Positions 34,712 through 45,621 of a stretch of DNA of 64,000 nt are shown here, piece by piece; position 1 is the stretch's first letter, and every line of letters starts with the position of its first letter. The translations under genes were made by a program, and so were the position numbers. The stretch spans positions 1 through 64,000 of the forward strand of contig NZ_JAAFYZ010000002.1 in assembly GCF_018274385.1 (NCBI RefSeq). The letters run 5' to 3'. The stretch is from Catenulispora pinistramenti (lineage in GTDB: Bacteria > Actinomycetota > Actinomycetes > Streptomycetales > Catenulisporaceae). Under the pieces are notes generated by a model that searched no databases, had not been told where the DNA came from, and saw only the letters and a list, made by a program, of their open reading frames with translations.

Positions 34712-34730
34712 TGTGCCCCCGGAGGGGTTC
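34712..34730 (-). other. tRNA 3'-end-like fragment, possible attachment site
   Basis: On the minus strand this reads GAACCCCTCCGGGGGCACA, like the T-loop 3' side and acceptor end of a tRNA, followed after about 20 nt by a terminator. No other part of the tRNA is present. Such fragments remain as att sites where integrases use a tRNA 3' end. Based on pattern only. Confidence 0.3.
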
Positions 34731-35134
34731 CGTCAGGATGGGCACAGCGTTTACCAGCCATCGAGCTCACAGCTGATGATTACAGGAACGATCCTTCTCT
34801 GACTTCCAAAGCGTTAGCCGAGAGAGGCGGCAATGCCGGTCTGGTCAGCCGCGTTCGTGCGGGTGCCGCCCAGACGAGGCACGCCTTGGACAGACTGGGC
34901 ACCGGACTGGTGACCACGCTCACCGTGAGGAGACGTCCGCGCAATCGACCATCAACCGTTAGTGCCGGTGGCTTGAGCCGTGGCTGCGCAGCCCGCACTG
35001 CGCGATCACCATTCCTATGCCAGCTACCGAATGTCAGTAGTCCTTCCAGCCGAAGCCCTTCTTCTCGCTCTTGCGACCGTGGTAGACCAGCAGCCAGAAG
35101 AACAACCGCGAGCGGCGGCCGGGCCGATAGGGGC
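34731..35134. other. No gene recognised
   Basis: No supported gene. A frame on the plus strand (34682-35188) contains no recognisable motif. Its right edge holds the probable left end of the ISL3 element at about 35,126-35,160. Confidence 0.4.
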
Positions 35135-36475
35135 TCATCGAAGTTGTCCGTGACGACCGCTCGTCCGAGTGCTGAGGTGTCCGCGTGAGCGGCGGGTCGT
35201 GGTGCAACGGGCGCGGAGTCGCTGGTTGGCGGGGTTGCGGTAGCCGAAGGCAGCGCGGGCGTCGGTCTTGATCACCCGGTTAGTGCCCTCCGAGCCGGCG
35301 TTGTTCATGCCGGTCCGGATCGCGGCCTCGATCTGAGGCCACCACGTCTCGACCGTCGTGGCCAGGCGTTCCATCTCGACCAGCCCAGACTCGGCGCAGG
35401 CCGCATAGAACCGGAACAATTTGTCGGCGATGGTCGTGCGATCGGGGTCGGTATGTGTGAGTGAGAGCAAGTCCATGAGGTCTTCCTTGCAGTTCCGGCC
35501 GCAAGGATCGGTGCGCCGATCTTCTGCGGCAGGTTCTCCAGGTCCTCGACCATCGGGTCGAGCTGGTTGGCGTGCATCCGCGCCGCCGAGCGGGTCAGCC
35601 GATTGCACAGTTCCCATTCGCGGTTTCCCTTGCGGCCCCGGCGGCCACGTTGCTGGACGGTGACACGGCGCCGGACCCCGGTGAGCGCTGCATTGGCCAG
35701 CTGCGCGACGTGGAACCGGTCCACCACCAGCGTGGCGTTCGGCAGTGAGGCACGGACAACGGCTTTGAAGATGGTGCACATGTCGATCGCGACGAACGCG
35801 ACCGCGTCGCGCCACGCCGGGCTCTTGGGCGTCGATCCACGCCGAGACGGACGCGGCGGTGCGGCCCTCAACCTGCCCGAGCAGCCCCGCCCCGCCGCGC
35901 AGGTCCACAAAGCCGACGTGCCACCGGTCGGCCACAACCTCCCAGCCGTCTTCTGCCTCGTTCAGCCGGTACTTCGCTCTCCCGCGCCGGGTCTCATCGA
36001 TCCCGAGACACTCCGCCTCCGGCGTCACCTCCGGGAGCACGGCTGCAGCGTGCTCGACGAATGCAGCCTGCACGACCGGCCAGGACACCTCATGGTCACG
36101 CGCGGCCTGAAGTACGGTCCGCCCCGGGTCAGCGACCGCCACCCCAGCTGAAGCGCGCAGCCTGCCCGTCAGGCGGGACCGCGGCGGGATCTGCGGCAAC
36201 GACTCGGTGAACGTCCGCCGCGGGCAACCGGGGTTCTGGCACTTCCACCGCCGCTTGGTCCACGTCAGCGCCGTGCGACGGCCGGCCACTGGCAGATCCC
36301 GGGGCCTGGTGCGTACCCAGCCGTGCGGATTCTCCGACCGGACGCCGCAGCCGGGACAGCAGTTGGCCTGCTCATCGACAGTCACCAGCGCCAGCATCGG
36401 GTTGTCATCCGCATCGAGCTCGACACCGATGACCTCCACCCCTGCCAGCCCGAGCAAGCGCGTCGTATCGTTCAC
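35135..36475 (-). pseudogene. ISL3-family transposase with two compensating frameshifts
   Basis: From GTG 36475 (VNDTTRLLGLAGVEV) come the zinc-binding region (CCPGCGVRS; KCQNPGCPRRTF), an HTH, and AECLGIDETRRGRAKY. At about 35,830 the frame shifts; the next part, AFVAIDMCTIFKAVVR, ATLVVDRFHVAQLAN and RVTVQQRGRRGRKGNREW, is in another frame, and near 35,500 it shifts back to WWPQIEAAIRTGMNNAGSEG, RVIKTDARAAFGYRN and a stop at 35135. All ISL3 domains are there but not in one frame. Ends resemble GGCTCATCGAAGTTGTC (left) and TCATTCGAGTTG (right, minus strand). Confidence 0.85.
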
Positions 36476-36674
36476 CAAGCCCGTGGCCTTCCGTCGATCC
36501 GGCAAGTCTCAGCAACTCGAATGATCACGGAACGTCACGGGCCTCAATCAATCGTCTATACGCTGATCCACGCCTTCGTTGACACCATGATGAAGCCCTC
36601 GGTCCACTCGTCCTGATCTAGGAGCTCACGAGCTGCTTCTTCCGGATCCGTGGCTGCGACTACATACTCGTGCC

Positions 36675-36938
36675 ATGCACATCGGGGGTCACCCACAGAT
36701 CGCGCTCAAAGGTGCCGTTTGGGTTGGCGCGGTGATCACGGCCCCACTGCTACTCGTTGTCGGTGGCCCCGCCTATGAGCACTTCATGCGCTACCTGTGC
36801 CGTGGCGGACGAGGCCCTATCGACAAGCGGGCGGGCTGGGTGCACCCAGCCTACTGGGTGGTGATGAACCCTCTTGTGCGGGTCCTGACATGGCCCACGC
36901 GTAGTGACGGACCCCTTCGGAGCCGAGCCGGCCGTTGA
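36675..36938 (+). CDS. Possible small membrane protein
   Basis: 87 residues from ATG 36675 with one clear hydrophobic helix (AVWVGAVITAPLLLVVGGPA) and a Pro/Trp-containing tail. No strong ribosome site and no family match. It lies between two IS remnants and could be a chance frame. Confidence 0.3.
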   Translation: MHIGGHPQIALKGAVWVGAVITAPLLLVVGGPAYEHFMRYLCRGGRGPIDKRAGWVHPAYWVVMNPLVRVLTWPTRSDGPLRSRAGR

Positions 36939-36979
36939 AGCAGGGGTTGGAGAAGGTCTCTACTTGCTCAAGTACACAG

Positions 36980-37684
36980 TCATGGCGCAACGCTAGTGCC
37001 AACGTCACGACCAAGTTCGATGAGCCCCGATAGGAGGTCGGGCCAGCGTCCTTCCCCCGGCCCGAGCCACGCCCGAAACCCGTGACGATCGGCGTCTGCC
37101 CGCGCCTGCCCCAGGTCTTGGCCTGCGGCGCAGGACGCACCCGGACTCGTCCTCGAAGAGGATCCACGCCCCCGAGGCCACAGCCGTCTTTCCACGTGCG
37201 GCCACACCTCCCCCTACCACAGCTCAATCACCGCCTCGTCGCCTTCAGCAGCGCGGCGAGCCAGAGACTGCCAGGACCAGCCGTTACAGCGCATCACCCC
37301 CACACGCCACGGATCGTGTAGGACGTGTGAAACCCGCGACCGTTCACCGTCTTGACCCTGGCCAACGTCCAGCGCTGGTCGGCCCAGCCGTGCGCGGTCA
37401 GCCCATTCGTAACTCGTCCTCCAGGACCTGGAACTGCGCCGAACCCACCTTCAGCATCGAGGCCGGCCCCTTGGATACAAGCCCTGCTTACCATCGGCTT
37501 CCTAGGCCACGCGCCAACGCTCGATGGACCTCGCCGAGACCCGCGGCATCTTGGCCACAGCCTTGTTATCGTCACCGGTCTCGAAGAAGTCGATCGCGGA
37601 CAGCCGGACCTGCTCGCGTAACTCGCGTTGCTTGGCGGGCAGACCTCCACCTTGCGGACACCTCACGGCCACGACATACCGCAA
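36980..37684 (-). pseudogene. IS630-type transposase, degraded
   Basis: Pieces occur in order on the minus strand but in three frames. First LREQVRLSAIDFFETGDDNK (N-terminal HTH, near 37,600), then VTNGLTAHGWADQRWTLARV (near 37,400), then WILFEDESGCVLRRRP with AKTWGRRGQTPIV in a neighbouring frame (near 37,130), the first catalytic Asp region. The C-terminal catalytic part is not recognisable. Inactive. Confidence 0.7.
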
Positions 37685-37857
37685 GGATCACGACCTGCCG
37701 GTACACGGCATCGCCCATTCAATGTCAGTAGTCGACCGCCAATACGAACGAGACGAATCGTCAAGAACGCCAGCGTGCAAAGTCAAATCAGAATTACCGA
37801 GGCCCAGGGAAATCCACGTCCACGCCGACCCGCAATCCGCCCTGTTAAAAAATAGGG

Positions 37858-38286
37858 CTAGACAACCGATCTCCGGTTTACTCCGTACCGAACAGCATCG
37901 ATGAACTCATCGGGCGGACAGTAACCGTGAGTGTAAATATAGTGAACGATCATTAGCGGACAGCAGTAGTTGCCATCTTTCGAGTAGATGCGAATCTCGC
38001 CATTCCCGAAGGGTGTGAGCCTCGGGTCACCCGCCTTGGACGCCCTCCTCTTGACGGCCCTACGGCAGTACTGGCACTCATGCCAGCCGCGAGTCAGATT
38101 GGCTGGCTTACCCGCAAGAAGCGCCAATTCGTCCGTCACATCAGGAGGGCAGACCCCGATGGACATCCCCGTACGACGTCGACGGTGGATAAATGGCGAT
38201 CCGGAATAGCCGATCCATCCAATATTCTTCATCGGAGACTGAGACCGGCCGTAGGAATACGGCGACAGGTCCACATAGATTGGCAT
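37858..38286 (-). CDS. DUF7919-like putative immunity protein for the second RHS locus
   Basis: About 142 residues from ATG 38286 (MPIYVDLSPYSYGR), with GGAGGT about 8 nt upstream and only 1 nt between the toxin stop and this start. Conserved-looking blocks: NIGWIGYSGSPF, NLTRGWHECQYCRRA, FGNGEIRIYSKDGNY and IVHYIYTHGYCPPDEFIDAV. Small proteins with this pattern often follow polymorphic toxin genes in actinomycetes. Position directly after the Stv-type toxin tip argues for an immunity or accessory role; this is inference. GC is lower here than around it. Confidence 0.6.
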   Translation of the reverse strand: MPIYVDLSPYSYGRSQSPMKNIGWIGYSGSPFIHRRRRTGMSIGVCPPDVTDELALLAGKPANLTRGWHECQYCRRAVKRRASKAGDPRLTPFGNGEIRIYSKDGNYCCPLMIVHYIYTHGYCPPDEFIDAVRYGVNRRSVV

Positions 38287-38287
38287 A

Positions 38288-41200
38288 TCAGTTACCTCCA
38301 CTACGAACCGCGCACGCCGCCCAATGACAGGTCCCCATGTTGGACTGAAGCAGGTCAGACAGCTTGGTCGGGTCGGATACCGTCTTTGATCGCGAAAAAA
38401 TAGTCAGCCCCTCTGGGGGGTAAAGAGTAAAGTTCGGCATCCTATCGCCTGGACCATACATCCTAACAAGCGGCGGCGCATCCGAAGCTCCTGCTTCAAT
38501 CAAGAACGCAGACAGGTCGTCAATCGTCGCACCATTTTCAGTGTATACGGCGACCGAGGTACCATCCGGAACACGCGTCGTAGTATAGCGCCCGAAAATA
38601 TTACTATTCCATGCGCCGTGCCCCGAGAATACAACCTCGCCGTCCGACCTACCGCCCTGGAATACCTCGGTTTGCCGGACGGGCAGCTCCGGGGTCGAGT
38701 CGCTGCGAGGGACCGCTTCAGAGTTCTCGCCACCGGGGGCGCAAATGGTGTCGGTGGCGCAGCCGATGCCTTCGAGCGCTGCCCCCCCCGGCTGCCACGC
38801 AGCCGGGGGTGGCTATCCCGAGGGTAATGCCTTCGCATTCGCTAAAGGCTGCGGCAACCGCAGCTCCGGCGACTGCTGCACTGCCCCACTGAAGCGCAGT
38901 GTCCCACCAGGATTTGTGCTTGGGAGGATCCGATACGCAGGGCGTAAGGGGGTAGGTGAAGTTGCTTGTAGAGCTGGTGGAGCCGCTCGTCGAGCCACCC
39001 GATGAGCCACCGGTGCCATTAGGGACTACCGGCCCCTCGCATCCATCCACACCGAACGTCGTACAAGAGCTCGTAGTCCCACTGGTCGCGGCTTCGTAGC
39101 TCGTCATGTTCCCGAACGAACCGTCATCGGTCGGGATCATCAGCCCAGTTGGGTCGCTGTGGTTGACGGGGTTGTCACCGGCGTAGGTGTAGCCACCCAT
39201 TTGGTTAGGGTCGCTGTCTTCCAGAACGGGGTCGACAGAGACAAATCTGCCGGCTGTGGGGTCGTAGTTTCGGGCTCCCAAGAGATCGAGGCCGGTGCTG
39301 CCGTCAGCAGGTTTGTCGAGGAAGCCGTTCTCGTCGGGCCATGAGCCCGGCGTGGCTCCGCGAGCACGCCCGTAGATGTCATAGAAACGGCGAGTGACGC
39401 TCAGTGTGACCGCGTCGATCGATAGCTCGGCAGTGTTCTGGGGGTCCGCAAACTGGTAGGCGAAGGTATTAGCCGTTTCCGCGACAGTGACTCCGCCGGG
39501 TGCGGTGATGTGCCGGACTCCGGTGGCTGTGCCGCCGACAGGCAGGTGGATTTCCTGGCCGTCCAGGTACAGCACGGTCTCTGTGGCATCCCGTTGGATG
39601 AGCAGCGCCCCGGAGGCGTCGTAGAGGTAGGAGGCCTGTTGCTTGCCGGTGGCGACGTTTTTGACCTGGCTCAGGTGGCCTTCGGCGTCCCATGAGAGTG
39701 ATTGGTTTGCGCCAGTTGCCAGGTGGCGCGTTGTCGTGTTGCCAGCGGCGTCGTAGGAGAAGGTGTCGGTGCCGTTGGTCTTGCCGGACAGGGTGGTGCT
39801 GGTGGACGAGTCAGGACCAGCGCCCGTGCCTCCGTTGTCGGTGCCGGTGTTGACGGTGCCCGACGGCAGGTACCCGTAGGTCCGCGTGGCGTCATTGGTG
39901 GCGTTACCGGTGATGTCGTGGTCGACTTCGGTGTCGCGGTCGCCGGTGACCTTATACGTGTAGCTCTGCCAGTAGGGCGCAGGACCGCCGATCTGGTTCT
40001 TCGCGGTAGCAGCGGTGGGCGCGGGGTTTGCGCATCCGCCGATGCCGGCGACCGTTGGCGACGCGGCCGTCGTCGTGGATCCGGTATCAGTCCACGCAGT
40101 GCTGATACGGCCCGCATAGTCGTAGCCGTAGCACTGCAGGTCGGTGGTAGTCCCGTCCTCAAGGTCCTTGGTCGATGTGATCCGGCCCGCCAGATCGTAG
40201 GTATAGCTGGTGACGTCGACGCTGGTGGAGCCGTTTTCCTTGTCAACCGTGTCGCTCAGCGGCCTGTTGGTCGCCGGGTCATAAGTCATCGTCTGCACGG
40301 TCTGCAGCGGCATGTCGCCCATGGTCACGCGCAGCGGATTGCCGTGGACGTCGTACTGGACGTTGCTGAGGTAGTCGCTGGCACCAGAGATGCGCAGCGG
40401 CTGACCCTGCTCGGTGAAAGCCGTCGTGACCTGCTCGGCTGCCAAGTCGGCGGCTGCTGGGAATTTGGTGGCCAGAGGCAGTTCGGTCGTGGGTGTGTAG
40501 TACAGGTTGGTGGTGTAACTGCCGGCCAGGGAGCCCTCTACACTCGGGATCGTGATGGTCGATCGGGTCGGCTTGTAGTCGGCGGTGTAGCCCGTCACGG
40601 CGCTGGTGTATTGGGCGCCCGCCTGACCGCCAACGTAGCGGGTCGAACCCGTGGGCTGGCCCTTGGCCACCGTGTCATAACTCCACGACGCCTGCAGTTG
40701 TGTCGGGTCTGTGATCGAGGTGCCTGTGTACTCGCCGGTCTTTCGGCCGAGCAAGTCATAGCTGTACGACAGGGCCTGCCCACGGCCATCGGTTGTGGCA
40801 GCCAGCTTGGAGTCAGCGTTGTATGCCTGTGTGCTTACACCGGTGTCGGGGTCTTGCAATTGGATCTGGCGACCACGCAGATCGTAGGTGTAGGCAGTGG
40901 TGTTCTTTCCGGTGGCGTCAGTGACAGTCGCTTTGAGACCGCCGGGTGTGTAAGTGCTGTTGATGACGTCTGCGTCGGCGGCGTTGCCAGTCGCGGTCGG
41001 CGTCTTGTAGCGCCAAGTGGAGACGGTACGACCGCGAGCATCGGTGAACGTGGAGGTCGGCGCGGAAGGCGTCGGCGGGGTGACGTCGGTCCTTTCCACA
41101 CCGGGATAGGCGGTCGTGGTAGTCCACTGTGGGTTCGCGTAAGAGAAGAAAGTTGATGAGGTTGCGCGGCCCTGACCGTCGAAGGCGGTGACGGTCTGTC

Positions 41201-44200
41201 CGGCGATCGCGTTGTCGGCGCCGGCGAACAAAGCCGAAGACGGGGCTGTGGAGTTGTAGTAGGGGCTGGAGGTCTTCACCGTCCACCCGTGCGAGTCGTA
41301 CATGGTGTCGGCGATGAGCCGACCACCTGAACCATCCGGGGAATCGGACTGCGTCTGACGTACCTCGCCAAAGCCGTCCAGGAGTTGATAGGAGTTGCCG
41401 TACGAGCCGTCCTCACGCAGCGTTTGCGTCTGAACCCATGACGACGTGGCGGATCCGCCCAGGCTGTAGATGAACTTCTGGTTCGGGGTGGTGGGGTTGG
41501 CTGCCTGCGTGTGCGTGGCCGACCACTGTGCTGTGGTGCGTCCCAGCGGGTCGTAAGCGACATTTGTGACGGCGCCATTGATGTCCACGACCTGGGTCGG
41601 CTGCTGACGGCCTGGGTCCAGCGTGGTCATGGTGGCCCAACCCATTGGGTTGGTGACGATCGTCACCGCCGGCAGTGACCCGGTCGCAGGATTGTAGGTC
41701 GTGGTTGTGGTCGCCCCCGACGGATGGGCTGCGTCGGTGGCATTGGGATCCGTTATCGATACCGTTCGGCCATAGCTGTCATAGGCGGTGGTTCCAGTCA
41801 GCACGTACTGCGGCACCGGCGGGTTGTCGGTGGTATAGCTGTTCAGAACCATCGTGCCGGTAGCTTCACCGAGCGCCTGGCCGCTGTTGTCCAGTGCCGG
41901 ATCGAGCACCGACGTGTTGTTGTCATAGAGCGTGACCGCGTCTGAAACCGTATTCGCACTCGTCGGGGCGGTTCCACAAGGAGCTGCGATGGTGCGCGTC
42001 TCGGCGGTGTAGTCAAGCATCTGCGGGTTCGCAGCCGAGGACGCGTAAAACACATCGGTGCACAGCTCTGGGGTGGCTGACGTACCGTCGCCCTTGTCGT
42101 CTGTTTCGGTAAGGCGATTGCCGTGGTCGGGGTCATAGGTGGAGTCGACCTCTGCGGTCCGCCAAGTGCCGTTGGATAGGAGATCACGCGACAGAGTTTT
42201 GACCACGGCCTGCAGGCGAGCCCGTTGTTTCGGCAGCGGCGAGATCCTGGTATGCGTGGCAGTGGTCGTCAACGACGGCACACTGATCTTGTCGCTGTCT
42301 ACGGCTCCGCCGGCGCCGGTAAAGACCTGAGTCTCCAACGTGAACCCGGCCAGCGCGTTGTCGTCTGTGTAGACGGCACCCTGGGAGTCACTGACAGTGA
42401 CAGCCGGATCCTGACCTGCGGCGTTCGCGTCCTGGTCCATACCACGCAGGTACGTGGTCTGCGTCTTGGTTATGGGATCTGGGGCGGTGCCTGATTCTGT
42501 AATCACCTGGCCGAACCCTCGCCACTCGTCCCAGGTGCGCCGGGCAGGGTCGGTGAGTTCGGAGTCGTTGGAGTGCCAGGCCGCAGGGCCAAGGTAGGTA
42601 TACGAGACTGTGCGGGTCGGGCTCTGGCCGAAATCGTCGGCGTTGCTGACGCGGGTGGCGACGTACTTGAAAAACCAATCCAGGATGGGGGTCGTCTGCC
42701 CGGTTGGTGTCCAGTATTGGGGAAAGCACAGGACGCCATTGGCGTCCGGTTTCGGCAGACCCCCGGTTGCCGACTGTGAACACGACCCGATGCTTGACGT
42801 TGTTGCGGCGTAGTTCGCAGTGATGGTCGACCCGGTCTCGTCAGCGACGGTCTGCAGGCGCCAGTGGTTCATCGGCGGCAGCCCCTGACCACCGACAGTC
42901 AACCCGGGGACACGGTTCGCCAGCAGTGTCCCGTAGAACACGACGTTAGGGGCATCCAGCGAGCCGCCGTCCAGGCCACGGTGACCTATCGACGCCAGCC
43001 ACAGCGAAGGGGCGGTGCCATCGCCAGGGTCGGGGAACTGGTGGTTCAGTGTGTACAGATCAACCTGCTGGTAGGCCGATCCGACGAGGACTTGGGTCGT
43101 GATCGTGGACAGCATCTTCGTCGACCAGTACGTCGGCGAGTAGTTGGTGCAGTTGCCGCTCGACGTGCAGTTCTGGTCGTAGGGAACGTCCGGCCAGTTC
43201 GATGCGGTGGAGCTCGACAAGTTGGAGAATTGGCAGGTGGTCACGTCCTTGACGCACCGCTCGGTGCTGCCGAACACGATTTGCGCAGCGGGTTTGACGC
43301 CGGCCAACGCGTCAACCGTGCTCCAGCCGTAGGAGATGGTGTTCAACACGCCACCGCGGACGTACGACGTCGCCGTGCCGTTGCCGTTGTTTTGCCCGTA
43401 GCCGCGGTTGTAGTAGTTGGCTTCCGGTGTATACGTAAACTGGGTCAGGTTGCCGCGAGGGTCCACGATGGCGTCGAGGTTGAAACGCCAACCCATTTGG
43501 CACCACGAGCCCTGACCGTCAGAGGCTGTGTGGCAAGGATCGCCCGAGTTCGGCGCGTACACCGGTTCGGTGTACACCGAGTTCGTCGCAGCGTCGGTGT
43601 TGTTCCCACCCGGCAGATGCCCGAGACCGAAGTAGTACTTAGTGCCGTCTGCCGTGGTCACCAGGAACGCCTCGCCGTTGGCAGTGCCGTTGGCAGCGTT
43701 AGAGATTTTGGTGATGGTGCTGCCGTCGTCGCCGGACATCTTCAACGCGCCAGTGGCATCGTCGCGGACGATGTCCCCCGAGTGGCCGCCCAGCGAAAAG
43801 CTCAGAGTGGTGTCGCCACCTGGCCAGCACAAGTCAGCGGAGCCGGTGACTCCGTCCTTAGAGCACGGCTTGTAGGAACGCTCAATGTACCCGGCGTCAT
43901 ATGACCAACCATCACCGATCCAAGACGCCTGCCCGTTGGTTGCAGCTGTCTGGCCGTCGACACTGCCGGAGTCATACGACAACGCCAGCTTGGGCGCCTG
44001 ACCGCCCAGGGCCGGCGGCACGTTGATGGGGTAGGAATAATCAAAGCTACCTGCCGAGCCGCCAGCGCTCCACGCCCCTGAGGCCTTCAGAGACGTCGCG
44101 GTGTAAGTACCGGATGATCCTGCCGGAGCGGCCGTCGCTGCCATGACCACCGCCGCTTGAGCCGTTGTCGCCCCAGCCGCGGCCTCGGTCGTAGCAGTCT

Positions 44201-44711
44201 TGGCTGTGCCGACCGCTGGCGAGGCGGGCAGATCGACATCCGCGCCGACTGTTTTCGTCGCAGAGTCGACAACCGATCCCAGCGGGCTCTGCACCCGGCA
44301 CGCCGGAACCCCGGGAGTGGTCAGCGCACAGGCCGGAAGCTGGATAAGGCGCAACCGGTCGCTGTAGTCGCCGCCGAATGCCGCAGCGAATGATGAGTAG
44401 TCAAGCGCCACCCGCGCCTTCCCACCGCCACTGGTAGCCGTTGCGCTGAACAAGACCCCGTTGACGCCGGCGTTGAGAGCCGAAGCGTGGTCAGCGATCT
44501 GGATGTGCACCTTCGCAGGCACGTCAGAAGTAGGGGTAGCCGACGTTGTCAGCCCAGTTGGTACGCCCTGCTGTCTGGCTCGACCTATCAGAATCGGAAG
44601 CCCGGCCGCCCGCACAAGGTCCGACTGCGAAGCCGCGGACACAGCCTTCACTGACGTTGAAGCAGACGGGACCGTAACGTCAGCACTGCCTGCGACGGGC
44701 CAGACCACAGG
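38288..44711 (-). pseudogene. Second RHS protein: N-terminus cut by an IS, Stv-type tip out of frame
   Basis: A paralogue of the RHS protein at 13284. Its first codons (VVWPVAGSAD) align with about residue 90 of that protein, so the signal peptide is missing, replaced by the ISKra4 end at 44712. RHS repeats and the core terminus (AGRFVSVDPVLE, YTYAGDNPVNHSDPTG) are intact. At 38782-38789 a run of eight G (minus strand) ends the frame at 38718; with seven G it continues as EVVFSGHGAWNSNIFGRYTT, SVAVYTENGATIDDLSAFL, YGPGDRMPNFTLYPPEGLTI and NMGTCHWAACAV, the putative-adhesin (Stv) domain, to a stop at 38288. No Hint domain. Confidence 0.82.
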
Positions 44712-44737
44712 GGGTGCAGATGATGCTCAGGGAGATC
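44712..44737 (+). repeat. Left terminal inverted repeat of the ISKra4 element
   Basis: 26 bp; one mismatch (position 14, G against T) to the reverse complement of 47172-47197. Confidence 0.9.
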
Positions 44738-45046
44738 GAATCGGGGTTGGTTCGTAGTTGGGTTGGCGCTCCTTACCGAACGGCGTTCCGGCCCGCCCGA
44801 TTCGGGCATATATCAGCCTCCGCATAATCTTCCGTATGCGGAAGGCGGTCGCGCGGTGTGGGAGACTTCCGGCCGGTCGCCGGGAGGCCGTCTGGCGGGC
44901 GGCGTCGGCGGCTGCGCCGCAGGTCGGCGATGGCGCCGCGGCCTCGGCGGGGTAAGGGGGCGGCGCGTTCGCCGGTTCGCCCGTTTGAGTCCTGGTTTGT
45001 TCTCTATCCTGGATCTCGTTGGCTGACTCGGGGTGGGGAGGCCGGG

Positions 45047-45547
45047 ATGGGGTCGGTGCTGGAGCGGCTGGCCGCGCGGGAGCAGGCCGCGTCTGGGCGG
45101 ATCGAGGAGATCCGGGAGCAGATCGCGGTGCTGGCCTGCGAGCTGAGCCAGGCCGAGGCCGAGCTGGAACGGCTGCGGATCGGACGCCAGGTGCTGACCG
45201 AGATGCTCGCCGAGGACGTCGAGCCGGCTGGGATCGCACCGCCAGCGCCGGCGGCCCGGGCGTCGAAGCGCGATGGGCGGCGGTGGCAGACGGTGCCGCA
45301 CCGGTCGGACGATCCGGATCTCGCCTCGCTGCCGCAGTCGTATCGGGACGTGCTGGAGGCGATGGAGGACGCCGACCAGTCGCTGCGGTCGGTGGACCTG
45401 TGCCGATCGCTGGGGCTGGGTGTGAAGGCCGCCGCGACCGAGGCGATGCGCGGGAAGCTGAACCGGCTGGTCGAGCGGGGCTGGTGCGTGAGCCCGGAGA
45501 CCGGCCGCTATGCCCTGGCCCCTGGCGTAGCCGGGCGAATGCCCTGA
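45047..45547 (+). CDS. ISKra4 accessory protein (coiled coil plus winged helix)
   Basis: 166 residues from ATG 45047 (GGGGAGG upstream). An N-terminal coiled coil (RIEEIREQIAVLACELSQAE, AELERLRIGRQVL), a Pro/Ala linker, and a C-terminal winged-helix-like part (LPQSYRDVLEAMEDADQSLR, EAMRGKLNRLVERGWCVS). It precedes the transposase by about 75 bp inside the element. A relative without transposase occurs at 25873. It probably binds element DNA or regulates transposition; this is inferred from position and fold. Confidence 0.7.
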   Translation: MGSVLERLAAREQAASGRIEEIREQIAVLACELSQAEAELERLRIGRQVLTEMLAEDVEPAGIAPPAPAARASKRDGRRWQTVPHRSDDPDLASLPQSYRDVLEAMEDADQSLRSVDLCRSLGLGVKAAATEAMRGKLNRLVERGWCVSPETGRYALAPGVAGRMP

Positions 45548-45621
45548 TCAGGCCGCGGCCGACGGGCCCTTCCCTCAGCGTCGAAGGCGAGAACCGTTCG
45601 CGCCGCAAGGAAGAGCCCGCC

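Noticed and set aside
45019..45621. Extension of the ISKra4 transposase upstream to 45019
   Set aside because: It is the out-of-frame shadow of the accessory gene at 45047; transposase similarity starts at GTG 45622.
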